Shown here piece by piece: positions 45,901-56,100 of a stretch of 64,000 nt of DNA; position 1 is the stretch's first letter, and each line of letters opens with the position of its first letter. Made by a program: the position numbers and the translations under genes. This DNA is from Macrostomum hystrix (lineage: Eukaryota > Platyhelminthes > Macrostomidae): the NCBI GenBank assembly GCA_950097015.1, contig CATNEN010000002.1, positions 62,001 to 126,000 on the forward strand. The letters run 5' to 3'. The notes under the pieces are model-generated. The model was not told where the DNA came from and ran no database searches. It saw only the letters and a program-made list of their open reading frames with translations.

Positions 45901-47992
45901 TGTAGCTGCTGGGTACGACACTGGTGCTCAGTCGAGAGCCCGGCGTGTGGTAGGCGCGGAAGGCTATCGATTCCTGGCCAAACATCGGCTGCTGCTGCTG
46001 CTGCTGCGTCAGTTGGTCGAACCCGCCCGGCTCCTGTCCGTGGCTGTACGCGGCCACAATCTCTCTAGTCAGGCTGGACATGTTCCAGGCCCCGGGACCG
46101 CCGCCGGCGCCGCCCAGCCCGTCGCCAAACTCAGCCTGGTAGCCGGTGGCCGAGGTGGGCGCCAAGCCGTAGGACCTGCCGGCAAGATCGGTTTCGGCTC
46201 CGATCACATTCTGATAGGACAGCGAGGCTCGCCGCTGACCGCCGCCAAGGTAGCCTCCGCGGCTGACGCCGCCTCCGAGACCGCCGACTCCGCTGCCGAA
46301 GCTGTAGTCGCCGGCGCCTCCGCCATAGTCGCCCAGACCGGCCGCTCCGGAGGCAAAGCGTCGTCGAGTGCCGTAGATGTCGTCGGAGGTCGGCCGGCAC
46401 TCATTGTAGCGGCCGCCGAGAGCGCCAAAATCGTTGCTACGATTGTGAACTCCGGTGCCGAACTGGTCCAGGGCTCCCTGCTGCTGCTGCTGATAGTCTA
46501 ATCCAAACTCAGAGCGACCAAAATGGGACTGGGATCCTATTCCCATCTGCTGGTTAGATAGAGACGATCCCACTCCGCTAAATCCCATCTGGCCTGCTTG
46601 AGATCCCATTCCCATCTGGCCTGCCTGTGATCCCATTCCTATCTGGCCTGCTTGAGATCCAATTCCCATCTGACCTCCTTGAGATCCCATTCCCATCTGG
46701 CCTGCTTGAGATCCCATTCCCATCTGGCCTGCTTGAGATCCCATTCCCATCTGGCCTGCTTGAGATCCCATTCCCATCTGGCCTGCTTGAGATCCAATTC
46801 CTATCTGACCTCCTTGAGATCCCATTGCCATCTGGCCTGCCTGTGATCCCATTCCCATCTGACCTTGAGATCCCATTCCCATCTGACCTTGAGATCCCAT
46901 TCCCATCTGACCTTGAGATCCCATTCCCATCTGACCTTGAGATCCCATTCCCATCTGGCCTGCTTGAGATCCCATTCCCATCTGACCTTGAGATCCTATT
47001 CCCACCTGACCTTGAGATCCTATTCCCATCTGGCCTGCTTGAGATCCCATTCCCATCTGGCCTGCTTGAGATCCCATCTGACCTTGAGATCCCATGCCCA
47101 TCTGACCTTGAGATCCCATTCCCATCTGACCTTGAGATCCTATTCCCATCTGACCTCCTTGAGATCCTATTCCCATCTGACCTTGAGATCCCATTCCCAT
47201 CTGACCTCCTTGAGATCCCATGCCCATCTGACCTCCTTGAGATCCCATGCCCATCTGACCTCCTTGAGATCCCATTCCCATCTGGCCTGCTTGAGATCCC
47301 ATCTGACCTTGAGATCCCATGCCCATCTGACCTTGAGATCCCATTCCCATCTGACCTTGAGATCCTATTCCCATCTGACCTCCTTGAGATCCTATTCCCA
47401 TCTGACCTCCTTGAGATCCCATGCCCATCTGACCTCCTTGAGATCCCATTCCCATCTGACCTCCTTGAGATCCCATTCCCATCTGACCTCCTTGAGATCC
47501 TATTCCCATCTGACCTTGAGATCCCATTCCCATCTGACCTTGAGATCCCATGCCCATCTGACCTTGAGATCCCATGCCCATCTGACCCTGAGATCCCATC
47601 GAGCCTTGGGATCCTGGCGGTCCGCCAATCATTCTTCCCATTCCGCCGCCGGAGCCACCGACATTGCCACCAGCAGTCTGCTGCCATCCAGGCCGAATGC
47701 CTGCTCCCATCTGCTGCTGCGGAGTCATCTGCCCCCTGCCGCGACCCATCATTTGCTGCTGCTGCTGCTGCGGCGGCCTGCCGTGGTGATCGCCAGTGAC
47801 AGTGGCCGTCACCGAGTCAGCCACTGATCCCAGAAATTTACTGGCCTCGCCGAAAAATCCACCACCACCGCCGCCGCCGCCGCCGCCTCCGCCGGCTGCG
47901 CCACCAGCCATCGACATTGGACCTCGGCTTCCCGGCGCTCCGCCAGCGCCGCCTCCTCCGCTGCCACCACCGAAGAGACCGCCAAAGTTCAT
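39833..47992 (-). CDS. KIAA0513-like (SBF2-domain) protein with long repeat N-terminus, 6 exons
   Basis: Six minus-strand exons join with fully consistent phases: 47992-45513, 45239-45191, 44770-44545, 43783-43651, 40646-40552 and 39924-39833. Together they encode 1,024 residues. The last 220 residues follow the vertebrate KIAA0513 protein as I remember it: CREFMAKYVDLVINR, QQDKANFSRMCQ, GRVWFVKTLEQY, FYAMAQSMAAALMECN, TYLYNYLKDQGIWQSQRFW, AAFCDAVDAEQR, FVTKMQGLELRRDAIADF and LLQNLDRV. KIAA0513 is a cytoplasmic protein of unclear function and is matched by an SBF2 domain. The 800-residue N-terminus is disordered: poly-Gly, poly-Gln and about 40 copies of an 8-9 residue GSQGQMGM unit. That extension is far longer than in the vertebrate protein. 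Four of the five introns carry their own minisatellites. Function beyond the family match is unknown. Confidence 0.85.
40020..40490. repeat. 16-bp minisatellite GAAGTTAACGGAACAA
   Basis: About 28 tandem copies with edge decay, in the last intron of the KIAA0513-like gene. Each unit has the palindrome GTTAAC. It is unrelated to the other 16-bp family in this window. Confidence 0.93.
40552..40646 (-). CDS. KIAA0513-like exon 5
   Basis: Acceptor CCCGCCAG|C, donor CACCCG|GTGAGA. Encodes SSFVTKMQGLELRRDAIADF then VRKQCELHHVSP. Reading on without splicing would add only a few codons before a stop, so an alternative short end is possible. Confidence 0.75.
40740..41250. repeat. 24-bp minisatellite with internal palindrome
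   Basis: About 21 copies of a 24-base unit (core CTAAGAACAGTTCTTGCTGC) in intron 4 of the KIAA0513-like gene. Many units contain the 13-base palindrome AAGAACAGTTCTT. Twenty-four is a multiple of three, so Cys/Ser-rich and Gln/Glu-rich frames are open on the two strands without being genes. Confidence 0.92.
41449..41476. other. Perfect 11-bp hairpin
   Basis: TCCGCATTCTC and GAGAATGCGGA face each other across six bases inside intron 4. Function unknown. Confidence 0.6.
41989..42677 (+). mobile_element. hAT-type non-autonomous element with internal 16-bp minisatellite (intact ends)
   Basis: Termini CAGGGGTCGGCAAACT and its exact complement AGTTTGCCGACCCCTG form perfect 16-bp inverted repeats at 41989-42004 and 42662-42677. 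The flanks are a perfect 8-bp target duplication CTCTACAT (41981-41988 and 42678-42685). Eight-base duplications and CAGGGG-type ends are hAT hallmarks. The 689-bp element codes for nothing. Its middle (about 42093-42560) is a tandem array of TGAGACACGGGAGAGA, and about 100 bases at each side are unique arms (GCGGGCCGCATTGACTGTAG on the left, GGATTTGGAAGCTTTGAGGG on the right). It sits in intron 4 of the KIAA0513-like gene. Confidence 0.9.
42700..43190. repeat. Pyrimidine-rich degenerate tract
   Basis: CTTCTTTCTCCCCT-like units of varying length, directly right of the hAT-type element in intron 4. Irregular and old-looking compared with the other arrays. Confidence 0.75.
43191..43646. other. 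intron 4 remainder, nothing seen
   Basis: AT-rich intron sequence without a recognisable element up to the exon 4 donor. Confidence 0.4.
43651..43783 (-). CDS. KIAA0513-like exon 4
   Basis: Acceptor CTCATTCCAG|TT, donor TCAAG|GTAGG. Encodes PANQFGTDRKTYLYNYLKDQ and GIWQSQRFWTAAFCDAVDAE, the most conserved block of the family. Confidence 0.9.
43866..44450. repeat. 25-bp minisatellite with E-box cores
   Basis: About 23 tandem copies of a 25-base unit, core GTTTGAGCACGTGAGATTGA, in intron 3 of the KIAA0513-like gene. Many units contain CACGTG, the E-box palindrome. Confidence 0.92.
44545..44770 (-). CDS. KIAA0513-like exon 3
   Basis: Begins after TTTCCAAG and ends at C|GTAAGT. Encodes KLPGRVWFVKTLEQY, a poly-Gln run, then the helical segment FYAMAQSMAAALMECNLAED and WRTARALLDIAFVFYT. 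Confidence 0.85.
44843..45110. repeat. 34-bp minisatellite, about 7-8 copies
   Basis: Units with core ATGGGATCTCAGCTGATCTC in intron 2 of the KIAA0513-like gene, nearly identical to each other. Confidence 0.92.
45191..45239 (-). CDS. KIAA0513-like exon 2 (49-base micro-exon)
   Basis: TATATCCAG|T begins and TGCCAG|GTAAGT ends a 49-base exon. One base completes the Ser codon from exon 1, then sixteen codons give HVMSQQDKANFSRMCQ, matching the conserved QEEKAKF-type segment. The phase fits both neighbours. Confidence 0.8.
45513..47992 (-). CDS. KIAA0513-like exon 1 (repeat-rich N-terminus)
   Basis: Start MNFGGLFGGG at 47992; the exon ends AAC AGG AG|GTGAGG at 45513. It carries Gly runs, the segment FFGEASKFLGSVADSV, Gln runs, the GSQGQMGM repeats and a Gly/Tyr-rich part, then the first conserved segment DPGVQMCREFMAKYVDLVIN. 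Confidence 0.9.
46565..47610 (-). repeat. Coding minisatellite, 24/27-bp units (GSQGQMGM / GSQGGQMGM)
   Basis: About 40 in-frame units of 24 or 27 bases within exon 1 of the KIAA0513-like gene, each giving eight or nine residues. The frame is preserved across the whole array and insertions are multiples of three, as expected for a translated repeat. An inverted, non-coding relative lies at 48063-48190. Confidence 0.92.
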
Positions 47993-48062
47993 TTTGTCCT
48001 AAACGTCTGGGAAAATGAAGTTTGGAAGTTTAAAGTTTAAAATAAAGTCGTAAAGAGTTGCA

Positions 48063-48190
48063 AAGATCTCAAGGTCAGATGGAACGGGATCTCAAGGTCA
48101 GATGGAACGGGATCTCAAGGTCATATGGAACGGGATCTCAAGGTCATATGGAACGGGATCTCAAGGTCATATGGAACGGGATCTCACGGC
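48063..48190 (+). repeat. Inverted copy of the coding minisatellite upstream of its own gene
   Basis: Five to six 23-base units reading AAGGTCAGATGGAACGGG on the plus strand. The coding units of the neighbouring minus-strand gene read AAGGTCAGATGGGAATGGG. The two arrays are therefore homologous and in opposite orientation, with this one 70-200 bases before the start codon. Confidence 0.8.
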
Positions 48191-49049
48191 CAGGTGGGAT
48201 TGTGTGTTCAGGTTTGAATGGGATTTCAAAGTTGGACAGATTGGACAAAAATGTTGATAAAGTTTTTAAAACTCACTCAGATTCTGGAAAGTCTGCTCAA
48301 CTCAATCTGGTTGCTCTTCTCGGTTGGCTAATTCTTCCCGTCTTTCTGCTGGGCCACCAAACGGAAACTGCAACTTTTCAGCCTGTGTTTAGCCACTTCC
48401 TCTCTTTCTCTCTGTCTCTCTTGGGTGCTCCTGGTCTGGTTGTGAGTTGAGATCTGCTTGAGTTGGGAACTGGCTTGTAGGAGGGCTATGGGTCTGAGTA
48501 GGATTGGGTGGGGGGATAGAGGGAAGAGCGACAGAGGAAGGTCCAACTCAAGCTAGTTGCCGGGAAGGCGTCGGGGCAGAACCGGAGACCGTCCAGGTGT
48601 TTGTTGCTCTATGGCTGGCCGTCCGCCTCTTCCATCCCATCTCAACTCCCCCTCTCTCCCTGCCTTCCCTCTTCCCTTCTCTTCGAATGCCTTCTCGTCC
48701 CTACTTGTCCGCATATCGACCCGAACGACCCACCCGCCACCCCCAGGAAAGTACTCAAGCGTCTCCCTCTTCAAGGCGAGAAAGAGAGCCGCGAGACTGG
48801 GATGATGGGAGTGCACAGACGATGGAGGGAGAATTTGGGAAGCGATTGAGTACACTCATAGATCCCCGACTGCTCAAGGCAGCGAACTTGGACTTGAGTG
48901 GAGCGGCTGCTCAGATTCACGCAGGATGGGAGAGTGGGAGCAGAGCATACTGACGCTCAGAAATCATTCATGCTACATTGTTTTTAAGAGGGGTGTCCTG
49001 CACTTTGCCTAGAGGTCCGGATTTAGATACAGGTGCGCAAGGCTACCCA
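48191..49049. other. intergenic, upstream of the KIAA0513-like gene
   Basis: Contains pyrimidine-rich and moderately GC-rich sequence that may include the KIAA0513-like promoter. No promoter motif can be named. One small open frame at 48687-48953 is listed separately. Confidence 0.4.
48687..48953 (+). CDS. Possible small protein, 88 residues, unsupported
   Basis: An ATG-started frame (MPSRPYLSAY) with a basic, Pro/Ser-rich first half, a segment GEFGKRLSTLIDPRLLKAAN and the end QIHAGWESGSRAY. It is not repeat-derived, unlike most open frames here, but no domain is recognised and no splice or expression evidence exists. It may equally be chance. Confidence 0.15.
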   Translation: MPSRPYLSAYRPERPTRHPQESTQASPSSRREREPRDWDDGSAQTMEGEFGKRLSTLIDPRLLKAANLDLSGAAAQIHAGWESGSRAY

Positions 49050-49620
49050 ATCCAACCCCCTGGTCCCTTCCGACACCACTCTCTCCTGTATCGTCGTTCT
49101 AATCTCTCATCTCTTACATATTATCTCTCCATTGTCATATCTCTGCCCTGACTCATCTCTCCCCTGTCTCTTCTCTCCCTTATCTCATCTTTTTACCTAT
49201 CTTCTCTCTCCCCTGTCTCATCTCTCCTGTGTCTCATCTCTCCCCTGTCTTATTTCTCCCCTGTCTCATCTCTCCCCTGTCTCATCTCTCCCCTGTCTCA
49301 TCTCTCCCGTGTCTCATCTCTCCCCTGTCTTATTTCTCCCCTGTCTCATCTCTCCCTTGTCTCATTTCTCCCCTGTCTCATTTCTCCCGTGTCTCATCTC
49401 TCCCCTGTCTCATCTCTCCCCTGTCTCATCTCTCCCTCATCTCATCTCTCCCCCTGTCTCATTTCTCCCCTGTCTCATTTCTCCCATGTCTCATCTCACC
49501 TCTCTGTCTAATCCCTCTACCCTGACTCATCTCTCCTGATGTCTCATCTCTCCCCTGTCTCATCATCGCCTCTATATCCCTGTATCATTTCTCCCATGTC
49601 TCATCTCTCCCCTCTGTCCT
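49050..49620 (-). mobile_element. 16-bp minisatellite of hAT-type origin, reverse orientation
   Basis: The array reads TCTCTCCCCTGTCTCA on the plus strand, the complement of the TGAGACA units elsewhere. The left flank CCCTTCCGACACC is the complement of the right flank GGTGTCGGAAGGG of the element at 41989-42677, so the copy is inverted. No terminal repeats or target duplication remain. Units at the right side are degenerate. Confidence 0.7.
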
Positions 49621-52114
49621 ATGTTTATATCTATGTCTAATCAAGTTTATATCTATCCTATGTTCCTTGAGTATATAAAATAATTTCAGACTCAGGTTAA
49701 TGCAGCTCGATGCCGTTGCTGATGTCTGATTTGAGTCATTATCTATCTTATATTTCTCTATTGGACTTCAAATAAGTGAACCTGGAAGAACCAAAAGTTG
49801 AAGAAGTGCTATAAAATTTGAGATACCGTGGGACTTGAGATCATCAGCCTCTGAAGATCCGAACCGAATTGAGAATCAGTCCCTGATTTCTTCCCACAGG
49901 GGAATCGAGTCTTGAGTTAGCATCGAGGCACAATTTTCGATCTTCTAATTCATCCCATCATCCATCAGGCCAAGGCCTCTTAAAACGAGATTGCTGCCTC
50001 GAGATTAGTTTCCAATGGACAGTATGATGGACAGTGTGCTGCATTGGAATGTACTTTAATTATTGTGTGCTGCGTCTGAAATGTTATTCCGAGAATAAAA
50101 GTAATAATGCTGTAGTGTTAATATTCATTTTAATGCCAAGTGACTGACATCTTCAGCTCACCGCGCCTCTCTGGCATGCATTAAGAAGCAGATTATTTAA
50201 TAATATATTCTGCCTAATGGGATTTTCTAAGAATTTGTCTGGAATTTTCCAGATTAGTTTTGTTTTTTGGGTGTTTTCCGCTAACTACGAGCAAGTAAAT
50301 TTTAGTTGAAATTCTACCAAACATATTCAACAAATTTGACGGATATGTTAGCGCGAAAATTCTGGTGGGCATGTGCTCGCAATAGACGCGCGTTTCGATA
50401 ATTGCATGGTATATGTTATAACATGGGACACACGCGCCAAGTAAATGAAAACTCTTATATTGATTTCGATCGTGGAGAGCAGTAAAACGCGAGGCTGAAA
50501 CGATTTTTTAACAAAGCATTGCAGATACTTTAGGTCTTTGGGAATTGTGTCGCTAAACTTAAAATTTAATGAACTCCGCCCCACTTTACTGATTAAGGCT
50601 AAAAAACACACTTTTAAACCACCATCGGTGTGATAAGCCTTTGTTTAACAGCCAATAGAATCATTTGTTTGCTAAGTGTAATCAGATGCGCGGCGGCTAG
50701 CAGTTTTAATGTTAATTAAAGACGCAAATAAAAACTAAAAAACACAAATAAGCATATCTAATCTTAATTCTTTGGTTTTCCAGTCCTAGACTAAAAATGG
50801 ACAAAACAGACAAAAATGAGCAAAAACATTGCCCAGTTAGTAACTTTCTTTTATAGTCTGCATCATATCCATTATCCATATCCAGACTGTTTGTGTCGTA
50901 GATAACGGATTTAACTAAAATTATTTTATCGTTGCGCACAACAGTTTTATCAAATTACAGTTATTATTCTTCACAACTTACATATTTTGAACTATTACTA
51001 AAAAAGACGCGAAGAAAAAATATTACTTATCTTTTTTGCATCATATTTTCTTTGATTATTGTGTCGCTTATGTATATAACTTTTTAACATCAAAGCCATT
51101 GTCTTATTAAAATTTATGTCGCTAGACGCTAGATATTTGTGACTACCTGGGAGACTAGATGTAGAAAACTAATAATAATTGAAGAGTCATGTTCGCAAAA
51201 ACAAAACAATTCATAATTTAAATATAATCGCGAGTTTTGCATGTGTTAAACAGTGAAAATTAGTGAAAACAAGATTTGCTGATTGCATTTTTATATGGAG
51301 CTTTTATCAATATTTTTTGTTTAGATTAGGCCTATAGTTTTATCATTTTGCAGTAAGAACAGTTCATTCATGTGCACCAATACAGATATTTAGTTCGTCT
51401 GTTAGGAGTTAAGACAGGAGTTGTTAAGATTCGGATTAATAATAGGTTCTAATCATTTGCTCAATTAAAAAATCTAAAACTTCAAATTAAATGATTTGTT
51501 TGTTTGCTTGTTTGCTGAACACGATTTTTTTGTGTAAATGTATGCGTAACAAAGTTGAGTGTGCAATATTTTTTTACAATTCATATTTTAAGTGTAATGT
51601 ATTGACAGTGACATTGGCCATTGTTGATAAATGAGCAAAATCAATAAGGAAAATTTTTTGTAGCCACGACCTTTGTATTGGGGGTCATGAGGAATGGGCA
51701 ATGGGCCAATTGCTCATGCCATACTCACACCATCCCATACTCACACAATGCCATAGGCCTACTCAAGGGCATGCTATGTCCTCACTGCAGTGGCATCAGC
51801 CCTAAATATGTATGTAAGTCACTGGTTATAACTTATGTGTGTAAGTAAAGTTGTTATTACAACCAATATAAACATATTCTAAGAATTTTTTAACAGTGAA
51901 TTAGATTTTATTGTTTTGCAATAGAATTAGTTTTAATTCTCATTTGCCTCCTATTTTGTCAATCTAGAAATAAAAAAATTAAATTAAGCAGAATAAAAAA
52001 TCTGACACTATGCTAACACAATTTCAGCTGCGCAAATATTCAATTTAAGCAAATGAAGCAAGTGTACTAAAGCTTTACAATTGAAGCCATTTAGTACAGG
52101 CAGTGATCAGCTTA
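49621..52114. other. AT-rich intergenic region between divergent genes
   Basis: About 2.5 kb of AT-rich sequence between the minus-strand KIAA0513-like gene and the plus-strand dynein gene. A short run of CATACTCACAC-type repeats lies near 51719-51750. No gene, RNA or clear mobile element is recognised. Upstream non-coding dynein exons could lie here. Confidence 0.45.
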
Positions 52115-52310
52115 ATGTCGATTCGCCCAAATAACAGCAACAAAGTCAGAGGCGGTGGTGGCGCCACCTCGAGGAGCATGACACCCGGCCAATCAGAATC
52201 AGTCCGGCCCACACCAGCTTGGGCCAACAGCCAACCAATGTTTGTGCTGAAAGGCACTCGAGCTATGGAAGACGAGACCAATCCTGACCTGGTATTTGAG
52301 CTGTCATCCA
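52115..52310 (+). CDS. DNAH7: Dynein exon 1
   Basis: Start [10 protein letters not shown] at 52115, chosen as the only ATG leading the frame. It encodes a disordered Gly/Ser/Pro-rich tail start and ends TCC A|GTGAGT in phase 1, which exon 2 completes. Earlier exons cannot be excluded. Confidence 0.7.
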
Positions 52311-53110
52311 GTGAGTACATTATTAGTTCACTCTGTGGGTCTTAAAAACTAATTCTAAAAAGAAACTTCTTTTAAATGATTTTTGCATTCCTTAAAATAA
52401 ATCAATAATTATATACACTTACAGGTGATGTATTATAGACAAAGGTAATGATCTACTACACATTTGGTATATCTAACTAGTCGTTCTTTTAAAACTAGCA
52501 ACTGTCCATATAAAAAATGCTTTCTTTAAAATTAAGTTTGTTTCTAATCATTAATCTAACTGTCTATGCTATTCCATTGGTTGATTGCCTAGCTTCGATT
52601 CTAACTGCTGTGTTCTGAATAAATGTCTTTATAAACTTAAATTCTTCTTTGTTTTTGTGCTCGACAGAAAGTTGGCTGCAGTTCTTGCAGTTTGTTGAAG
52701 ACAACTATTTCCTAGATGGTAAGCCTGTATGACTGTCACGTTAATCACTTGATTACTTCAGTATAACAAAATATTACGATTTCATTTTTCAAGTTTTTTA
52801 TGACTTTTTCGCGATAAATCTAGATAATTTAATCATTTTTTGATCACTTAATCAATCAATCAATCAATCAATCAAATGATTACCCATTTTTCTGTAAATT
52901 AGTAAGTCAAGTCAACAATGGAAAATGTAAAAAGTCCCCAATAAAACACCTCACAGAAGAGGTCAACTCAACCAGAAGGCCCAGGCGACCCTCCGGTCGG
53001 GCCGGATCGCTGAGGACTCAAGTGAAGCGCGAACGGGAGCATTTTCGCAAAGCCCTGGTGGACATTATTCTGTGAGATTAGGTTACGTAACTATAGCAGT
53101 TTGTTAGGCA

Positions 53111-53156
<46 letters not shown>

Positions 53157-56100
53157 TGAATGGAGAGAAGGCCTAGGGGGCTTGTCATGCAATTTACGCC
53201 CTTGAGGGCCACCTCCAAGGCACAGTGAGAGTGTACACTGCCTGACGATGAGAAAGTCAGGGCAGATGTACACACCTGTGTGAGCGTGTGCCTGCTTATG
53301 GTATCTGTGTGCGTGTGTGCTCAGGAGTCAGTGAAATGGGCAGAATTGCCTCCTCGCTGGTTACGGGTCTAGTGTTGCCGAATGATGTGCCATTGCCCGC
53401 AGCCCTCCTGCAGATAAAAAAATTATAATGATGACTATAGCTGTTACAGCTAGTACTACTATTAATTTCACTACTACTGTTAAAAACTATAACTAAAAAA
53501 GATATTGTAGTCATCAATCAATAATTGCCCAAATTTTTGCTTGCAGTCAAGGCGACCAGAAGCAGTTCAATCCAACAGGAGCTGAAGCTCTTCAGAGGCA
53601 AGATTTTGCGCTTTCTTCTACGGAGAAAGACATGCTGGTGAGCTATATGCTTTGAATGCTTCGATTGGTTAGCAATGCAGTGATTTTTTGGTTCAGTAGC
53701 CCCATTGGATAGCTACGAGCTATAATATATGCATAGGGGAGGCAAGGCAGGGAGAGAAAATAAATAAATGGCTGTACCCGCCAGCCAATCAGCAATGGGG
53801 ATGGGGTAGAAGTAAAAAAACCATCTAACCTGCCCATCGGGGAGGGCGAGGAGGGGCGAAGCTGCGCTGATCCGATTGGCCAACGGGGCGCAGAACTGTG
53901 TTTGACTGGGGGAGAGAGGAGATAGTAAATGGACCAGCTAGTGGGTTCGTGGTGCCGGGCTGACCCAGACAAAATGTGGATAATGCGACTTTGTGTAATG
54001 TATTTTGATGCCAACAAAACAAGTGCAAACAGTATACTACGAGCTACTGTTGCCACAATAACCATACAATGTTCTAAGCGTCGATATATTCAACAATTCA
54101 GAAATTAAATATCAAGGCAATGCTTCTGAACCGTCGACTTGATGGCACCAGATGATTATCTATGGTTAGAGCAGGGGTCAATAGCGGGCCGCATTAAGTG
54201 TAGAAATATGAGAAAGCAAAGAGACAAGACACAGAAGAGATGAGACACGGGAGAGGTGAGAGTGGAGAGATGAGACAGGGGAGAGATGAGACAGAGAGAG
54301 ATGAGACATCAAAGGAAATGAGTCAGGGTAGAGGGATGAGACAGGGGAGAAATTAGACAAGGGAGAGATAAGACAGGGGGGAGATGAGACAGGGGAGAGA
54401 TGAGACACGGGAGAGACGAGACAGGGGAGAGATGAGACACGGGAGAGATGAGACAGGGGAGGGATGAGACAGGGGAGAAATGAGACAAGGGAGAGATAAG
54501 ACAGGGGGAGATGAGACAGGGGAGAGATGAGACACGGGAGAGACGAGACAGGGGAGAGATGAGACACGGGAGAGATGAGACAGGGGAGGGATGAGACAGG
54601 GGAGAAATGAGACAAGGGAGAGATAAGACAGGGGGAGATGAGACAGGGGAGAGATGAGACACGGGAGAGACGAGACAGGGGAGAGATGAGACACGGGAGA
54701 GATGAGACAGGGGAGGGATGAGACAGGGGAGAAATGAGACAAGGGAGAGATAAGACAGGGGGGAGATGAGACAGGGGAGAGATGAGACACGGGAGAGACG
54801 AGACAGGGGAGAGATGAGACACGGGAGAGATGAGACAGGGGAGGGATGAGACAGGGGAGAAATGAGACAAGGGAGAGATAAGACAGGGGGAGATGAGACA
54901 GGGGAGAGATGAGACACGGGAGAGACGAGACAGGGGAGAGATGAGACACGGGAGAGATGAGACAGGGGAGGTATGAGACACTGGAGAGATAAGACAGAGT
55001 AGAAATGAGACTATCCATCTCCAGATGAGAGAGAGATGAGATAGGGTAGATTTGGGAGCTTCGAGGTCCACGGGTCGGAGTTAGAGCCCTGGGCCCTGAG
55101 CTAGAGCATCGAAAATAAGATTCGTTTGTTTTAGCGTTAAAAATGTTAAAAACATTCCAGCGATACTACTACTACATCCATCACGGCATCGACACGCGGC
55201 ACGTGGCCCCAATGGAGCCAGCCTGGATGTCCAATATCATGGAATTTGTAGGCACCGCTGGCGCCAGACTGTCTGGCTACCAAGCGCTTCTGACCGACCT
55301 GCAGGAAGAGGTTCGCGAGGACTACCTGACCGGAGTGAAGCAGGCCATTGTGGACTTTGTACTGCGTGAGCCGGCGTCTGGGAATGATGATGGCGAGGAT
55401 TCTGGGCGGCCTCATCAAACTGCGCCCGAGCTGAAACTGTCGGAGCCGACACCATGGGAGCGCGAGTTCAAAATTAATCGACGCATCATCGAGGATAGGC
55501 TTTTCTGTACTCACCATTGCCTGGTGCAGATGCTCGAGCTCTGGCATCGCCGGGTCCCGTGAGTACACTTTTATGAGTCATTCTAAAAATGACAGTTTGT
55601 CATGACTTATCATAAAATGACCACTTTTTTTATGACCGATCAGGAACACAGCGAGAGGGAGTTGTTCGAACCAAGGACCGCTAGAAAATAGCCATTAGTT
55701 GTTATAAGAATAATAAGTAAGGTCTACTTTTGCATTTCTTGGGTCGGACTTGAAGGTCGGTGGTTCGATTCTTGACTCCACAGCAAGACGCTTAGTTTCT
55801 GCATTGCTTCAGTTTATTGAGCTGTTAAATGGGTGCCTGCAATAGCTTGAAGTAATTTTGGGTGGGTAGGGCGTCCCTCTGACCAGCAATCGGGATTCAC
55901 AATCAAAGAGAGACAACAATTTTTTTATCGATTAACCATTTTGTCACTAATATCAGTACGACTATATTCAAAATGAACGTAATTATGGATGACATTATTT
56001 GTTAAAAACGGACCAACCACTCAGTGTGCGAGCTTCGGACGCAATTGCCAGTCTAGCTCAGAGTCCAGCTATGGTCAGCTCCGAAGAATTCGTTGAAATT

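Noticed and set aside
46627-47827. Plus-strand open frames of 320-390 codons (Ile/Pro/Ser- and His/Ser/Leu-rich)
   Set aside because: They are the antisense of the coding repeats of the KIAA0513-like exon, which has conserved downstream exons in consistent phase.
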